DNA of 64,000 nt from Zeugodacus cucurbitae (GCF_028554725.1 NC_071671.1:50552001-50616000); one strand, 5' to 3'. Counted from the stretch's first letter, positions 1 through 11,373 are shown. Made by a program: numbers and translations. The notes: generated from the sequence alone by a model not told the origin.

Positions 1-44
1 ATACAAGATTCGGCGCTGAAACTGATGGTGGTCTTTATGCAATT

Positions 45-186
45 TTGTATTATTTGAAAACATTGGAATTAATCGATTAATCGATTTTTTTACATTAATT
101 GCAATTAATTGCAATTATTTTTTTATATCTTTCAATTAATCATTTGATTATTTAATCGATTAAAAAAATTTTTTTGCCATCCCTAG
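45..186. repeat. possible truncated hAT-type element end with ATCGAT/TTAAT clusters
   Basis: The segment is packed with AATCGATTAATCGATT and AATTGCAATTAATTGC motifs and ends in TTTTTTTGCCATCCCTAG. Read on the minus strand it begins CTAGGGATGGCAAAAAAA, which resembles ends reported for hAT-like MITEs in insects. No matching opposite end or 8-bp duplication was found, so it could also be simple AT-rich sequence rich in homeodomain-like TAAT sites. Confidence 0.25.
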
Positions 187-470
187 TCGCTACTGAAGTA
201 TCTTCTCAAAATACACATTTATTAAATACATGTCTAAATTAAATTGTAACTCTTTTAAATGCTTGGCTTAGCTTCTACTTCAATTTAAGCTTTGCGTCCT
301 GATGCTAGTTATACGGCAAATGATAGAATCTGAAAATTTTAAGTCGACTTTAAATACTTAATGTCATTTAGGAAAGGAAAGAAAGATTTTTCCTGAAGAA
401 TTATATTCGGATTTATGTAAGAGGTTATCTGCCGACGAGCGACCGCCAATTCGAAATATATTATTTGTGT

Positions 471-540
471 TAGCAGGAATCGAACACCGAACGTACCCAG
501 TGGTAGTTACGATCTCTAATGACTACACCACAACAGTCGT
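471..540 (-). pseudogene. tRNA-like relic (A-box and B-box like motifs)
   Basis: On the minus strand a TGGTGTAGTC segment (530-521) resembles a pol III A box, and TGTTCGATTCC (487-477) matches 10 of 11 B-box positions. The spacing is close to that of a tRNA. The acceptor and T stems do not pair well, so this is not a functional tRNA. It may be a decayed tRNA gene or the head of a tRNA-derived SINE. Confidence 0.35.
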
Positions 541-2518
541 TCTTTAATTAAATTAATTAGATCTTCAAACCAGAAACTTCTGCTTGATAGACTCCCAGAG
601 ATCCGTCTTGTTTTAAATTTCGCTCATTACTATTTTTTAGTAAAAGCTGCAAGGTGTAAGACTTCTTTAGTCTTCAAAGTCAAAGACCTTTTAATAAAGA
701 TGGCTAAGGAATTCTTATTATTCGATTAAAGGGTTTTAGAAGAAATCATGTTATATTTCATCTAATAAATTGTATAAATTTCCTAAAAAAAAAATACAAA
801 GAAGAAGAAAACTCAGCTAAAGCTCTGAAATATTATAATTGTTAGTCAACACTTAGTTAAATGAATTTCGCAAACTAATTTCCTTGCACGCACTATTCGG
901 CATTTCCATTTCGTTAATGGGTCAGTAAGGAGTCAAATCAATGCACAGGAACTCACATTGAGCACTTTCACATTTCACATTTGAGCACTTGCATACACTC
1001 AGATACATACATAGATATGTATATCCCTTGCATATGCACAAATATCTGCAGCTAAACTTAAGGCGAATTGTCCGGCCATGTTTGCAGTTAACCACATTTT
1101 CTATCTCGTAGAGGAAATTGAAAGTGGAAATGAAGTGCTCCTAAAGTCAACCAAAGGCATAGCCATGTAACCAGGCAAGAAGCCAGCAATTGACAAGCGC
1201 CGTTTGACAAAGTTAATAAATCAACAATTATTAAATAAATAATCAAAAATCATTAGTTCGACCATTTGGCATATCGCTGGTGAAATTACAAATCCATATG
1301 GCATTTTGTTTTGTTTTTTTGTTGTTGGCGACATGGCTCAAAGAAATCACTGGTAGGCAAATGAATGTCTGCAAAATGCTCGTTGCGTTTGAAGTAGAGA
1401 AGAAAATAATATTGACATGTTTTTATTGGTTTGTTATGAGCTTTCATACGCTTGTATGGTTCATGTTTGAAACATCCTTTATGAGCCTAGCCGATTTTTT
1501 GTGCTGAGTTCATCATTACAGAAGTATCTTCAGTTACCTAATGAGAATCAGCATTTCGAACATGAGATGAACAGCAATGTACAAACATTCTCAACGGATC
1601 ATAGCTTTTCGTGATTCAAATTGTTGATAGCTTGAAGGAAATGTAAATGTAAGACGTTAGAGATTTTCTGATATCATATGAGTTTCATTGTACAACAGAA
1701 CTTATAGTCAAGCTTGTCAAATAATGTTTTGATGCATTATTGTGATGCAGACCATAAGATTTTTGCCTTAACCCATTAAAACTCAACCGTATATAAAACC
1801 ATTTTTTCTTAAATTCATTTATAAGGTGTTTATTAAAATGATATAATTAACTCCCACATAAAAAATAACAGATGAACAATTTCAAGAAGAGTCCATTTGG
1901 ACCTGTTCCCAAGCGAGTACAATGGTATAATGTGGGGTATCTATGTAAAGTTGTACATATAAAAAAAATTTAATTGAATCTTTGATGACCATTAGTATGG
2001 CTCACAATCGCTAGATCAACATAATCGGTGGTCACAGAAAGGTTCCTGAAGTTTTTACGCTAAAAACTGTGCATATCCATTTTAAAGTCTACAAAAAATA
2101 TACGCACGTAATGTATATGCATATTCCCATTATACCCATGCGAATACCCCAAAATTCAAGCTTACTCTTCCACATTTATTGTCTTATGTGTGTTATTTAT
2201 TCTCAAAACTTGATGAGTTATAAATGTTTTATTACCAATCTTTCTCAATAATACCTATAGTCTCTCTCTGCCCGAGTGTTAAATTCTCACAGACCCACGA
2301 AAAAAAATAAAATTTACAATAGTAAGCGCTGAGATAAGCGAATAGCGGATAACGGGACCTACTATGTGTATACCGGAAATTGCAAGATCGTGCCCGCGTT
2401 CTGACAGCGTTTCAAAGAACCGTGTACAATGGGATCGAATGGGTTAAACTGATAACAGATGAATTGATTACAGATAGAGGTTGTAAAATAAGTAGGAAAG
2501 GTTGAAAAGTTATTGATT

Positions 2519-3932
2519 AACAAGTAAGGAAGGGCTAAGTTCGGTTGTAACCGAACATTTTATACTCTCACAATTTATTGATGTAATTTTATAAAGATAA
2601 CACAATTCGACCCATATATTCGGTATAAAGTTCAATAGAATAACGAAAATCATCATAAATAGTATATGGGGACTGAGGTGATTCCTAAACCGATTTCACT
2701 CGTTTTCACCACCAAGATACTATGCATCGAAGACTATACGCTCACTTAATTTAATATTACTTATAATTAGGTATATGGGATCTGGGGGAAGTTATGACCC
2801 GATTTTTACCATTTCAGGTACAGAGAGAAACTGTTATAAGAAAAAAATTCAGAGGGAATGAATTACATAAAAATATCTGAGGGATTTACCTATATTTTCG
2901 GTGAAAAATTACCCTTAGGCACTGAGTTCTTCATGTGTGATATCAGGGGCCTTGAAAAGTCATGGTTCGATTTTGACAATTTTTCCACAAGTGATGTCAC
3001 AGCTCAAATACAGTATTTGTATAAAGTTTTATTCCGCTTTCTTCATTTGTTCCTAATGTGTATATGTATTATAAAGTGAACGAATCAAAAGAATTCAAAA
3101 TTGAGTTATATGGGAAGTAAACGTAGTTGTGAACCGATGTCGCCCATATTCCACACGTGTCATCAGGGTGTCAAGAAAGTGTTATATACCGAATAGTTCT
3201 TGAGATTTGGTTTTTGACCCATAAGTGGGCGACGCCACGCCCATTTTCCATTTTGTAAAAAAATCTCAGTGCAGCTTCCTTCTGCCATTTCTTATGTAAG
3301 ATTTGATGTTTCTGATGTTTTTCGTTAGTGAGTTAACCCACTTTTGGTAATTTAAACTACCTTTGTATGGGAGGTGGGCGTGGTTATTATCCGATTTCTT
3401 TCATTTTTTGGACTGTATAAGGAAATGGCTAAATTAAACGACTGCAGAAAGTTTGGTTTATATAGCTTTATTGGTTTGCGAGTTATATACAAAAAACTAT
3501 TTGGGTCACGACAACTTTTCCAAAAAAATTACATCCAAAAGTGCCCCTCCCTAATGGGATCCTATGTTCGAAATTTCATTTTCATACCTTTATTTATGGC
3601 TTAGTTATGACACTGTGTAGGTTTTCGGTTTCCGCCATTTTGTGGGCGTGGCAGTGGACCGATTTTGCCCAAAAGCAACCTCCTCAGGGTGCCAAGGAAC
3701 ATGTGTTCCAAGTTTCATTAAGATATCTTTTTACTCAAGTTATCGCTTGCACGGACAGACGGACAGACGGACAGACGGACGGACAGACGTCCGGATTTCA
3801 AATCCACTCGTCATCCTGATCATTTATATATATATAACCCCAAATCTAACTCTTATATTTCTTGGTGACACAAACAACCGTTATGTGAACAAAACTATAA
3901 TACTCTGTGCAACAGGTTGCGAGAGTATAAAA
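2519..3932 (+). repeat. AGTAAGG dispersed repeat, near full-length copy (copy A)
   Basis: This is the longest copy in the window, about 1.4 kb. It opens with AACAAGTAAGGAAGGGCTAA, followed by a palindromic TTCGGTTGTAACCGAA and TTTTATACTCTCACAA. It closes with GGTTGCGAGAGTATAAAA, so the two ends carry an inverted TTTATACTCTCGCAA motif. The interior has the segments shared by the other copies (GACCCATAAGTGGGCGACGC, GGGAGGTGGGCGTGGTTAT, GTGTTCCAAGTTTCATTAAG). No long ORF or transposase motif is visible, so it is non-autonomous or non-coding. From memory this repeat is abundant in tephritids and known from other flies; its class is uncertain. Confidence 0.7.
3752..3789. repeat. GGACAGAC microsatellite inside the dispersed repeat
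   Basis: Tandem (ACGGACAG)-type units form the internal minisatellite of copy A. The same position in the 35.9-kb copy holds a CTGTCTGTCTGTCTG tract on the opposite strand, so the tract is a shared part of the element. Confidence 0.75.
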
Positions 3933-4079
3933 ATAACTTTCAAATGTTCTCAGTTCTGAAATATTCTCAGTACGATTAACATCAAGACATGTGCTGTATA
4001 AAATTATCTATTGTTCATTAAATAAATGTCTGAATTAAGTATAGATATATATATATATATATTTGGCGTAGGAACCACT

Positions 4080-7070
4080 TTAAGCGATTATAGCCGAATC
4101 CACCAGAGCGCGCCACTCATTCCTCCTTTTTGCTTTTTGGCGCCAATTGGAAACACCAAGTGAAGCCAGGTCACTTTGCACTTGGTCTTTCCACCGGAGT
4201 GGAGGTCGTCCTCTTCCGCGGCTTCCTCCAGCGGGTACTGCATCGAATACTTTCAGAGCTGGAGTGTTTTCTTCCATCCGTACAACATGACCTAGCCAGC
4301 GTAGCCGCTGTCTTTTTATTCGCTGAACTATGTCAATGTCGTCGTATAAATCGTACAGCTCATCGTTCCATCGCCTGCGGTATTCGCCGTTGCCAATGTT
4401 TAGAGGACCAAAAATCTTGCGCAAAACCTTTCTCTCGAAAACCCCAAGAGTCGTCTCATCGGATGTTGTCATCGTCCACGCTTCAGCGCCATACATCAGG
4501 ACGGGAATAATGAGCGACTTATAGAGTTTGATTTTGGTTCGTCGAGAGAGGACTTTACTTTTCAATTGCCTACTCAGTCCAAAGTAGCACCTGTTGGCAA
4601 GAGTGATTCTGCGTTGGATTTCAAGGCTGACATTGTTGGTGTTGTTAATGCTGGTTCCCAGATAAACGAAATTATCTACAACTTCAAAGTTATGACTGTC
4701 AACAGTGACGTGGGAGCCAAGACGCGAGTGCGCCGACTGTTTGTTTGATGACAGGAGATATTTCGTCTTGTCCTCATTCACCACCAGACCCATACGCTTC
4801 GCTTCTTTATCTAGTCTGGAAAACGCAGAACAAACGGCGCGGTTGTTGCTTCCGATGATATCAATATCATCGGCATACGCCAGGAGCTGTACACTCTTGT
4901 AGAAGATTGTACCCTCTCTATTTAGTTCTGCAGCTCGTATTATTTTTTCCAGCAATAGATTGAAGAAGTCGCACGATAGTGAGTCACCCTGTCTGAAGCC
5001 TCGTTTGGTATCGAACGGCTCGGAGAGGTCCTTCCCGATCCTGACGGAGCTTTTGGTGTTGCTCAACGTCAGCTTACATAGCCGTATTAGTTTTGCAGGG
5101 ATACCAAATTCAGACATCGCGGCATAAAGGCAGCTCCTTTTCGTGCTATCGAAGGCAGCTTTAAAATCGATAAAAAGATGGTGAGTATCGATTCTTCTCT
5201 CTCGGGTCTTTTCCAAGATTTGGCGCATGGTGAATATCTGGTCCATTGTGGATTTTCCAGGTCTAAAGCCACACTGATAAGGTCCAATCAGTTCGTTGAC
5301 GGTGGGCTTTAGTCTTTCACACAATACGCTCGACAAAACCTTATATGCGATATTGAGGAGACTTATACCACGGTAGTTGGCGCAGATTGTGGGGTCTCCC
5401 TTCTTATGGATTGGGCAGAGCACACTAAGATTCCAATCGTCAGGCATGCTTTCTTCCGACCATATTCTACAAAGAAGCTGATGCATGCACCTTATCAGTT
5501 CTTCGCCGCCGTATTTGAATAGCTCGGCCGGTAATCCATCGGCCCCCGCCGCTTTGTTGTTCTTCAAGCGGGTAATTGCTATTCGAATTTCTTCATGGTC
5601 GGGTAATGGAACATCTATTCCATCGTCATCGATTGGGGAATCGGGTTCGCCATCTCCTGGTGTTGTACTTTCACTGCCATTGAGCAGGTCGGAGAAGTGT
5701 TCCCTCCATAATCCCAGTGTGCTCTGGACATCCGCTACCAGATTACCTTCTCGGTCCCTACATGATAATGCTCCGGTCTTGAAACCTTCTGTTAATCGCC
5801 TCATCTTTTCATAAAATTTTCGAGCATTACCCATGTCGGCCAGCTTTTCAAGCTTTTCATACTCACGCATTTCGGCCTCTTTCTTTTTACGTCTGCAAAT
5901 GCGTCTCGCTTCCCTCTTCAGTTCTCGATATCTATCCCACCCCGAACGTGTTGTGGTCGATCGCAACGTTGCGAGGTAGGCAGTCTGTTTTCTCTCCACT
6001 GCGGAACGACAATTCTCATCGTACCAACTGGTTTTTTGGCGTTGCCGTAGACCAATTGTTTCGGCTGCAGCGGTATGCAATGAGTTTGAGATGCCGTTCC
6101 ACAGCTCCCTTATATCGAGATGCTGATGAGTGCTCTCAGAGAGCAGGAGTGCAAGTCGAGTAGAAAATCGTTCGGCTGTCGGTTGTGATTGCAGCTTTTC
6201 GACGGCGAACCTTCCTTGTGTTTGTTGACGGGCGTTCTTTGCTGCACAGAGGCGAGTGCGTATCTTTGCTGCTACTAGATAATGGTCCGAGTCAATGTTT
6301 GGTCCTCGGAGCGTACGCACGTCTAAAACACTGGAGACATGTCTTCCGTCTATCACAACGTGATCGATTTGGTTGCGCGTGTTTCGATCAGGGGACAGCC
6401 ACGTTGCTTGATGAATTTTTTTATGCTGGAATCTGGTACTACAGACAACCATATTTCGGGCCCCAGCGAAGTCGATCAGCCTCAGGCCGTTTGGCGATGT
6501 TTCGTCATGGAGGCTGAATTTTCCGACTGTTGTGCCAAAGACACCTTCTTTACCCACCCTGGCGTTAAAATCGCCAAGCACGATTTTGACATCGTGGCGG
6601 GGGCAGCGCTCATAGGTGCGTTCTAGGCGCTCATAGAAAGCGTCTTTGGTCACATCGTCCTTCTCTTCCGTTGGGGCGTGGGCGCAAATCAGCGATATGT
6701 TGAAGAACCTCGCTTTTATGCGGATTGTGGCTAGACGTTCATCCACCGGGGTGAATGCCAGGACTCGGCGACGGAGTCTCTCTCCCACCACAAATCCAAC
6801 ACCAAATTTGCGCTCCTTTATATGGCCGCTGTAGTAGATGTCACAAGGACCCACCTTCTTCCGTCCTTGTCCCGTCCATCGCACTTCTTGGACGGCGGTG
6901 ATGTCAGCCTTTAGTTGTATGAGGACATCAACCAGCTGGGCAGAGGCACCTTCCCAATTAAGAGTCCGGACATTCCAGGTGCATGCCCTCAAATCATGAT
7001 CCTTAGTACGTTTGCAGGGGTCGTCATCAAAAGGGGGGTTTCTCATCCGAGGCTCGGTGTTTGTTTTCAT
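4080..7070 (-). CDS. LINE ORF: AP endonuclease and reverse transcriptase, 996 aa, intact
   Basis: The product would nick target DNA and reverse-transcribe the element RNA at the nick. I chose the first ATG (7070-7068), which starts MKTNTEPRMRN; the frame is open for 14 more codons upstream but without an ATG. The endonuclease spans about residues 25-270, with N33 (NVRTL), E62 (QEVRW), GDFNARVG at 166-173, NQIDHVV at 233-239 and SDH at 261-263. A charged linker (about 350-440) precedes the reverse transcriptase (about 495-800), with KKGDPTICANYRGISLLN, FIDFKAAFD (catalytic D635), GFRQGDSLS (691-699) and YADD at 732-735. The C-terminal region has RLRWLGHVVRM and GGSRGRGRPPLRWKDQ. No stop or frameshift interrupts it and all expected catalytic residues are present. 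Vertebrate proteins called craniofacial development protein 2-like share this architecture. It is transposon-encoded, not a host gene. Confidence 0.93.
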   Translation of the reverse strand: MKTNTEPRMRNPPFDDDPCKRTKDHDLRACTWNVRTLNWEGASAQLVDVLIQLKADITAVQEVRWTGQGRKKVGPCDIYYSGHIKERKFGVGFVVGERLRRRVLAFTPVDERLATIRIKARFFNISLICAHAPTEEKDDVTKDAFYERLERTYERCPRHDVKIVLGDFNARVGKEGVFGTTVGKFSLHDETSPNGLRLIDFAGARNMVVCSTRFQHKKIHQATWLSPDRNTRNQIDHVVIDGRHVSSVLDVRTLRGPNIDSDHYLVAAKIRTRLCAAKNARQQTQGRFAVEKLQSQPTAERFSTRLALLLSESTHQHLDIRELWNGISNSLHTAAAETIGLRQRQKTSWYDENCRSAVERKQTAYLATLRSTTTRSGWDRYRELKREARRICRRKKKEAEMREYEKLEKLADMGNARKFYEKMRRLTEGFKTGALSCRDREGNLVADVQSTLGLWREHFSDLLNGSESTTPGDGEPDSPIDDDGIDVPLPDHEEIRIAITRLKNNKAAGADGLPAELFKYGGEELIRCMHQLLCRIWSEESMPDDWNLSVLCPIHKKGDPTICANYRGISLLNIAYKVLSSVLCERLKPTVNELIGPYQCGFRPGKSTMDQIFTMRQILEKTRERRIDTHHLFIDFKAAFDSTKRSCLYAAMSEFGIPAKLIRLCKLTLSNTKSSVRIGKDLSEPFDTKRGFRQGDSLSCDFFNLLLEKIIRAAELNREGTIFYKSVQLLAYADDIDIIGSNNRAVCSAFSRLDKEAKRMGLVVNEDKTKYLLSSNKQSAHSRLGSHVTVDSHNFEVVDNFVYLGTSINNTNNVSLEIQRRITLANRCYFGLSRQLKSKVLSRRTKIKLYKSLIIPVLMYGAEAWTMTTSDETTLGVFERKVLRKIFGPLNIGNGEYRRRWNDELYDLYDDIDIVQRIKRQRLRWLGHVVRMEENTPALKVFDAVPAGGSRGRGRPPLRWKDQVQSDLASLGVSNWRQKAKRRNEWRALVDSAIIA

Positions 7071-7291
7071 TGGGGAGATTTTTTTATGTGGTGGGTCCCA
7101 AGCCCTACGCACAACCGCACAAGCGGGCTTCGCCTTCTCACTTTAGCTCGCCTCCAAACGGATGTCTGTTAGCTACCCAGGGGATACTTGGTCTAAAACC
7201 GGAAGTCGTGAGCTGCTTGAGTCATATGCAAAAGAATCGTTCCTGGCCACTCCCAAGTGAATGGCAATCAGAAACTTTCCTCACTTGCGTG

Positions 7292-7343
7292 AACTTCTAC
7301 ATATGACCCCATCCCCCAACTTCTACATATGACCCCATCCCCC
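7292..7343 (-). repeat. two tandem 26-bp units at the LINE 5' end
   Basis: The unit AACTTCTACATATGACCCCA plus TCCCCC occurs twice without change (7292-7317 and 7318-7343), abutting the proposed 5' boundary of the LINE. Tandem 5' units are common in non-LTR promoters, so this may be part of the internal promoter. Confidence 0.85.
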
Positions 7344-7358
7344 TAAAGATATAGATAT

Positions 7359-10300
7359 TGCATTAACAATGGTACCAAAAAAAGAACTTTCGAGATAATA
7401 AACCAAATAGTGTCTTGGAGGCATAAAACATGCAAACGCGATACAAAACGGCGCATATGACCAATAAAACGGCGTTTGAATCTCAAGTCCTCTTCTAGTT
7501 TAACATCGACTATACAGCCTTCAATAAGAATATAAAAGCAAGAACAGAGGCCACATGATTGCATAGAAACTTGGTAGCTCTCTTCTAAAAGTGTGTGGAA
7601 TTTACATATATACATTCGTATACTTGTCTTTAGCTCACCATTGGTTTTGAATGGAAACTCAAAAGAAGTCAAAAGATATCAAACAGGGTTTATGGGAGTC
7701 AATTCAATGGCATGTCTTACGGATACCAGACATTCAGGGATTTTTCAAGTAAAAACTGATTAGTTTAAATAAACTTACGCCTTCGTTGTAGCGGATTATA
7801 TTTTTTCATTTTACTGCGTTACTTTTTCTAAAGGAACTTCTCTTTATTGCTGTTAAAGAAAAAAAAATAATAAAACTTGAAAAAAATATAATTTCTTTGT
7901 TTCCTTCCCGTATTTTAAAGGGTGCAGTTTGGTGTCTACCAAGCTGCTGAGACTAATTAAATCAATTACATACAATTAATCCAAGGCAATTCAGCATATT
8001 TAGTATTTAATTGTTTTTTTTTTTCTCAAAGAGTTTAATGCAAGTGAAATTCATTGGAATATATATACATACATTTACGCTTGTAATATGAAAATGTGGC
8101 GCCCCTAGGCACCAGTTGCAATATGCTAGAATTGCACAAAACTTTTCACTTTATATCGTTACAATGCAATTGCTAGTGCACACACACGAACACACATGCA
8201 TGTCTAGATATGTACTTGCTACTGGCTTGTATGGCTTTGCCAAAGGCAAGCGGGAAGCGCTCACTTAACGGCAGCAACACATTATAACTGCACATTTGTA
8301 CTTGAATACTTCAAGTGGTTATGCCAACTTGTTGCTGTTCGACAAACAGGCAGACATGGTTATAAAAGTGGGCCAAATAAATGTCTGTCTGTGGCTGTGT
8401 CTGCCTGCCGTTATCACAGCACTTCAACTCCAACTCCACAGCACTTCGGCCCACCACCGCACAACCACCCCTTTTCAAACTTCTGCCATTGTGCTTGTCG
8501 GCTTTGCCAATGCGTTGTGTGCACCCTTACCACAAATTTGTTGAAAGCTATATCAAATTGTCCTACTACCAAGTCATGCCTTTCCTTACCTTGTCTTGCC
8601 TTGCCTTCCACACACTCAATTGTTGTCTAGCATTCTTATTAAATCAATGCAACAAGTAACATATGCGCTCATGCATGTCAATGTGTGTGTATGTGTTGCA
8701 AGCTCCAACTCCCGCCACTTTGGTGAACGTAACGAGAAAAACAAGTCCTACTCGCCTTTATAAGCCAGCCGCCCGCCCTTGCAAGCAAACTGTCAGCCTT
8801 ACAAACACACATATATACATACATACATATACACGAGTATGCCACATGGCTGCAAGGCAGCTGAAGCTGATGTTGAAGTTCTAAAGTCATTCAAGCTTTT
8901 TTGTGCGCGCAAGCAAGTCTCTCTCGACGGTGTGCCACCACCCCCCAAACTCGGGTCTTTATTGTGCGCTTTTGACTGTTTGTGCCACAACAGGCATATG
9001 TGTTTGAATATATATGTATGTTTCACCACCTCAATTCACCTTCTGTCGTCTGCCAACAATATTTTCTTGCCAACGCTTCCATAGAAAAAACCACCTCTCT
9101 CCGCCTCTTCCGTCCACAGAGAGCGTCGTGCGTCCGTGCAACATTTGACTTCTGAGCTTCTTTGTGACACCATTAGGCAGCTCTAACGGCAGCATCAACA
9201 ACAAGCGTTCACCCACGCGACGCCCGCTCGCCGCGTCTACACGCGTTCTCAACTCAACTCAGCCTTTGAGTTTATAAGTATGTCTAAGTATATCCTCATG
9301 ATTTTGTTACATTTCTATATATGCTCTTACCCTATTTCTTTACTTTGCTTTCGTTCGCGTTTTTGCTCTTTTCACGCTTCCAACAAATTTTGTAAAGTGT
9401 AAAATTTACGCTCGTCGCTTGATGCTCGACGCACGATAACGCTCGGCATCATTGCCTGTTGCCTGCTGCCTGTTGCTAGCAGCAGCCTGTTGCCACTATG
9501 CAAACTGTTTGCTAACACACACACACACTCTCTCTTACATATACATATTCAACAATCTGTATCCACATGTGGTGCCCTAAACCAACCCTCCGCCCACTCT
9601 CTTAAACACGAAGTTGGCTTCGGGCGAGTTGATGCCGCTTTTGAGCGCTTTCTCAATTGCTTTTGAGTACCTCTGTGTTTGTATTTGTGTAGAGTCACTC
9701 ACTCGCCGTTAAAAGCAAAAATGTGAGTTATGTTTTTTTTGTGTGAAATTCCGCTCTTTCTTTCTGCAGACGCATGCGCCATAAAGCTGCTCGAGAAAAG
9801 AGTGAAATTTTATAGGCTCAATACTTTTTTTAGTGAAATTGAGTAGAAATACGTGAGCTTATATTATTTTTTGCCACAAATTATAGCAACAACAAATATT
9901 TTTGATTTTCTTAAAAACAGATTTTCATTATTGAAAAGCAAATATTAAAAAAACAACAAAACTATCCAACAATCTGTTGCCTTTGCTTGACGCTACCACT
10001 CCACTCAAAGCATTTTTTTGGCTTAATTAATGTGGCTACTCGCAAAAATACTCCAACAAAAATGTGGTTTTATCAGCTTTTATAACACTACAACTCCTCA
10101 TATATACATACAAACATACATACATATGTATTTATTTGTATAGTCCCACTCATCAGGTTTTTATCAACTATTTTCATGGCTTATCGTCGCTTCGTAACCG
10201 AGTACGTGTGAATCGAACATATTGCTGGCGTCCTATAAGCAGACACGGGACATACACCCGCATAAAAGCCATGCGAAGCGCACTTTCCACATACATATGC

Positions 10301-11373
10301 ACATAGTTGCATAGATACACACTACAATGCAGAGATAGACAAATAGGGAGGTTGATAGACGTAGCCTGATAGGCTGATAGAGTTGCCAACATAGAAAACA
10401 TAAGTTATTAATATAAATGGACATAATGGTTTGTGGGGACTTGTATTTAGCTCTTTTCTTTATATTTTTCTCTAGATACTACCGAAACAGTGGTAAGCTT
10501 TTAGCTTTGCCTTCATTGGAATTCTATCACTAACAATCTCTCTTCTTTAGTCGCATAAATCAGCCAACGCTTTTGCTTTAGCTTCTACTAATTATTAGTA
10601 CCCAATTATTACCTTTATAATGGGTTTTGTAGGAATCGTTTCTTATTTTTTAGTCCTTCAAAACAAACATACTTATCATATCAAAATCATCAAACTCTTT
10701 ATGAGTGGTAAATTTACACCGAAATTACTGATTTGTTTGGAATTGAGAGTTCTAGTGACCCGAGCGAATCCTGGTGGAATATAATTTTTTTTGATAAAAC
10801 ACTTGAATTAATATTTGGATATATGTATTATAGTTCCACAAATTAAATAAATTAATTTTCCGCGGTACAAACCTACAGCGCACCGGAATTTACAGGAGTA
10901 TTAGGAACTCGTGGGCGAAATATGGTTACATGACATTACATTAAAACCTAAGATATTACCAAAGCAGTGAACTGTTGCACTAGAACAGAGCCCAAATAAA
11001 ACCTGGATCAATTCCACAAAGACAGAACCTATAATTGATATCCAAACAAATGACATTTACCAATACTAAATCCATACTTTAACTAATCTCTTCCCATTTG
11101 AAAACTCGAAACAACTTAAAATGCAGTTTTCTTAGATACACCGTTAGATGATTTCGTGAAATATTATTTGTTAATGATTAAACACAGTAATATCAGGTTA
11201 TGTTAAAGGACTGATCTAATGGATCTCACACTGAAATCGTCAGTCCACAAATTCCAGCTTTATACAGCTTTTAGAATCATAATAATCCTGGGCCTGATCA
11301 AAACATATTTTCTTTTTAAAAATTTCGATTTTGTAAGACCAATTAACTGTTGATTTTTTCCCGAAAATATCGA
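7359..11373. other. 4-kb non-coding interval with a less AT-rich block at about 8.2-9.8 kb
   Basis: No ORF with recognisable homology is present. The block from about 8200 to 9800 is visibly less AT-rich, with C-rich strings such as CCACCGCACAACCACCCC, CA repeats, and many TTGCC and CATACATA tracts. It lacks the dispersed repeats seen elsewhere. It could be regulatory sequence or untranslated exons of a neighbouring gene, but no exon can be defined. The rest (9.8-11.4 kb) is AT-rich. Confidence 0.45.
9514..9529. repeat. (CA)n microsatellite
   Basis: A short ACACACAC run is followed by CTCTCTCT. A similar CA run lies at 19001-19019. Confidence 0.8.

Larger units (their letters stand above)
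1..2518. other. AT-rich non-coding region, no gene recognised
   Basis: No reading frame here has recognisable homology, and the short open frames are what AT-rich DNA gives by chance. It holds a hAT-like terminus near 45-186 and a tRNA-like relic near 471-540, both listed separately. The rest is unremarkable low-complexity sequence with CATACATA-type tracts around 995-1035. Confidence 0.5.
4049..7349 (-). mobile_element. RTE-like non-LTR retrotransposon, apparently full length
   Basis: This 3.3-kb element on the minus strand carries one long ORF encoding an AP endonuclease and a reverse transcriptase. It has about 0.28 kb of 5' leader that includes two 26-bp tandem units, and a short 3' tail reading GGTTCCTACGCCAAATATAT and ending in an (AT)n tract at 4049-4063. 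The 9-bp TATAGATAT is present just outside both ends (4040-4048 and 7350-7358), consistent with a target-site duplication, though it is low-complexity. A single EN-RT ORF without RNase H and with an (AT)n tail fits the RTE/BovB-like group. The sequence is less AT-rich than its flanks. The intact ORF implies a recent insertion. Confidence 0.85.

Noticed and set aside
3541..3959. Overlapping open frames containing TDRRTDGRTD-type repeats
   Set aside because: They translate the GGACAGAC minisatellite of the dispersed repeat, not a protein gene.
4130..6834. Several plus-strand open frames of 60-126 codons
   Set aside because: They lie antisense to the intact LINE ORF and have no homology of their own; they are shadows of its less AT-rich coding strand.
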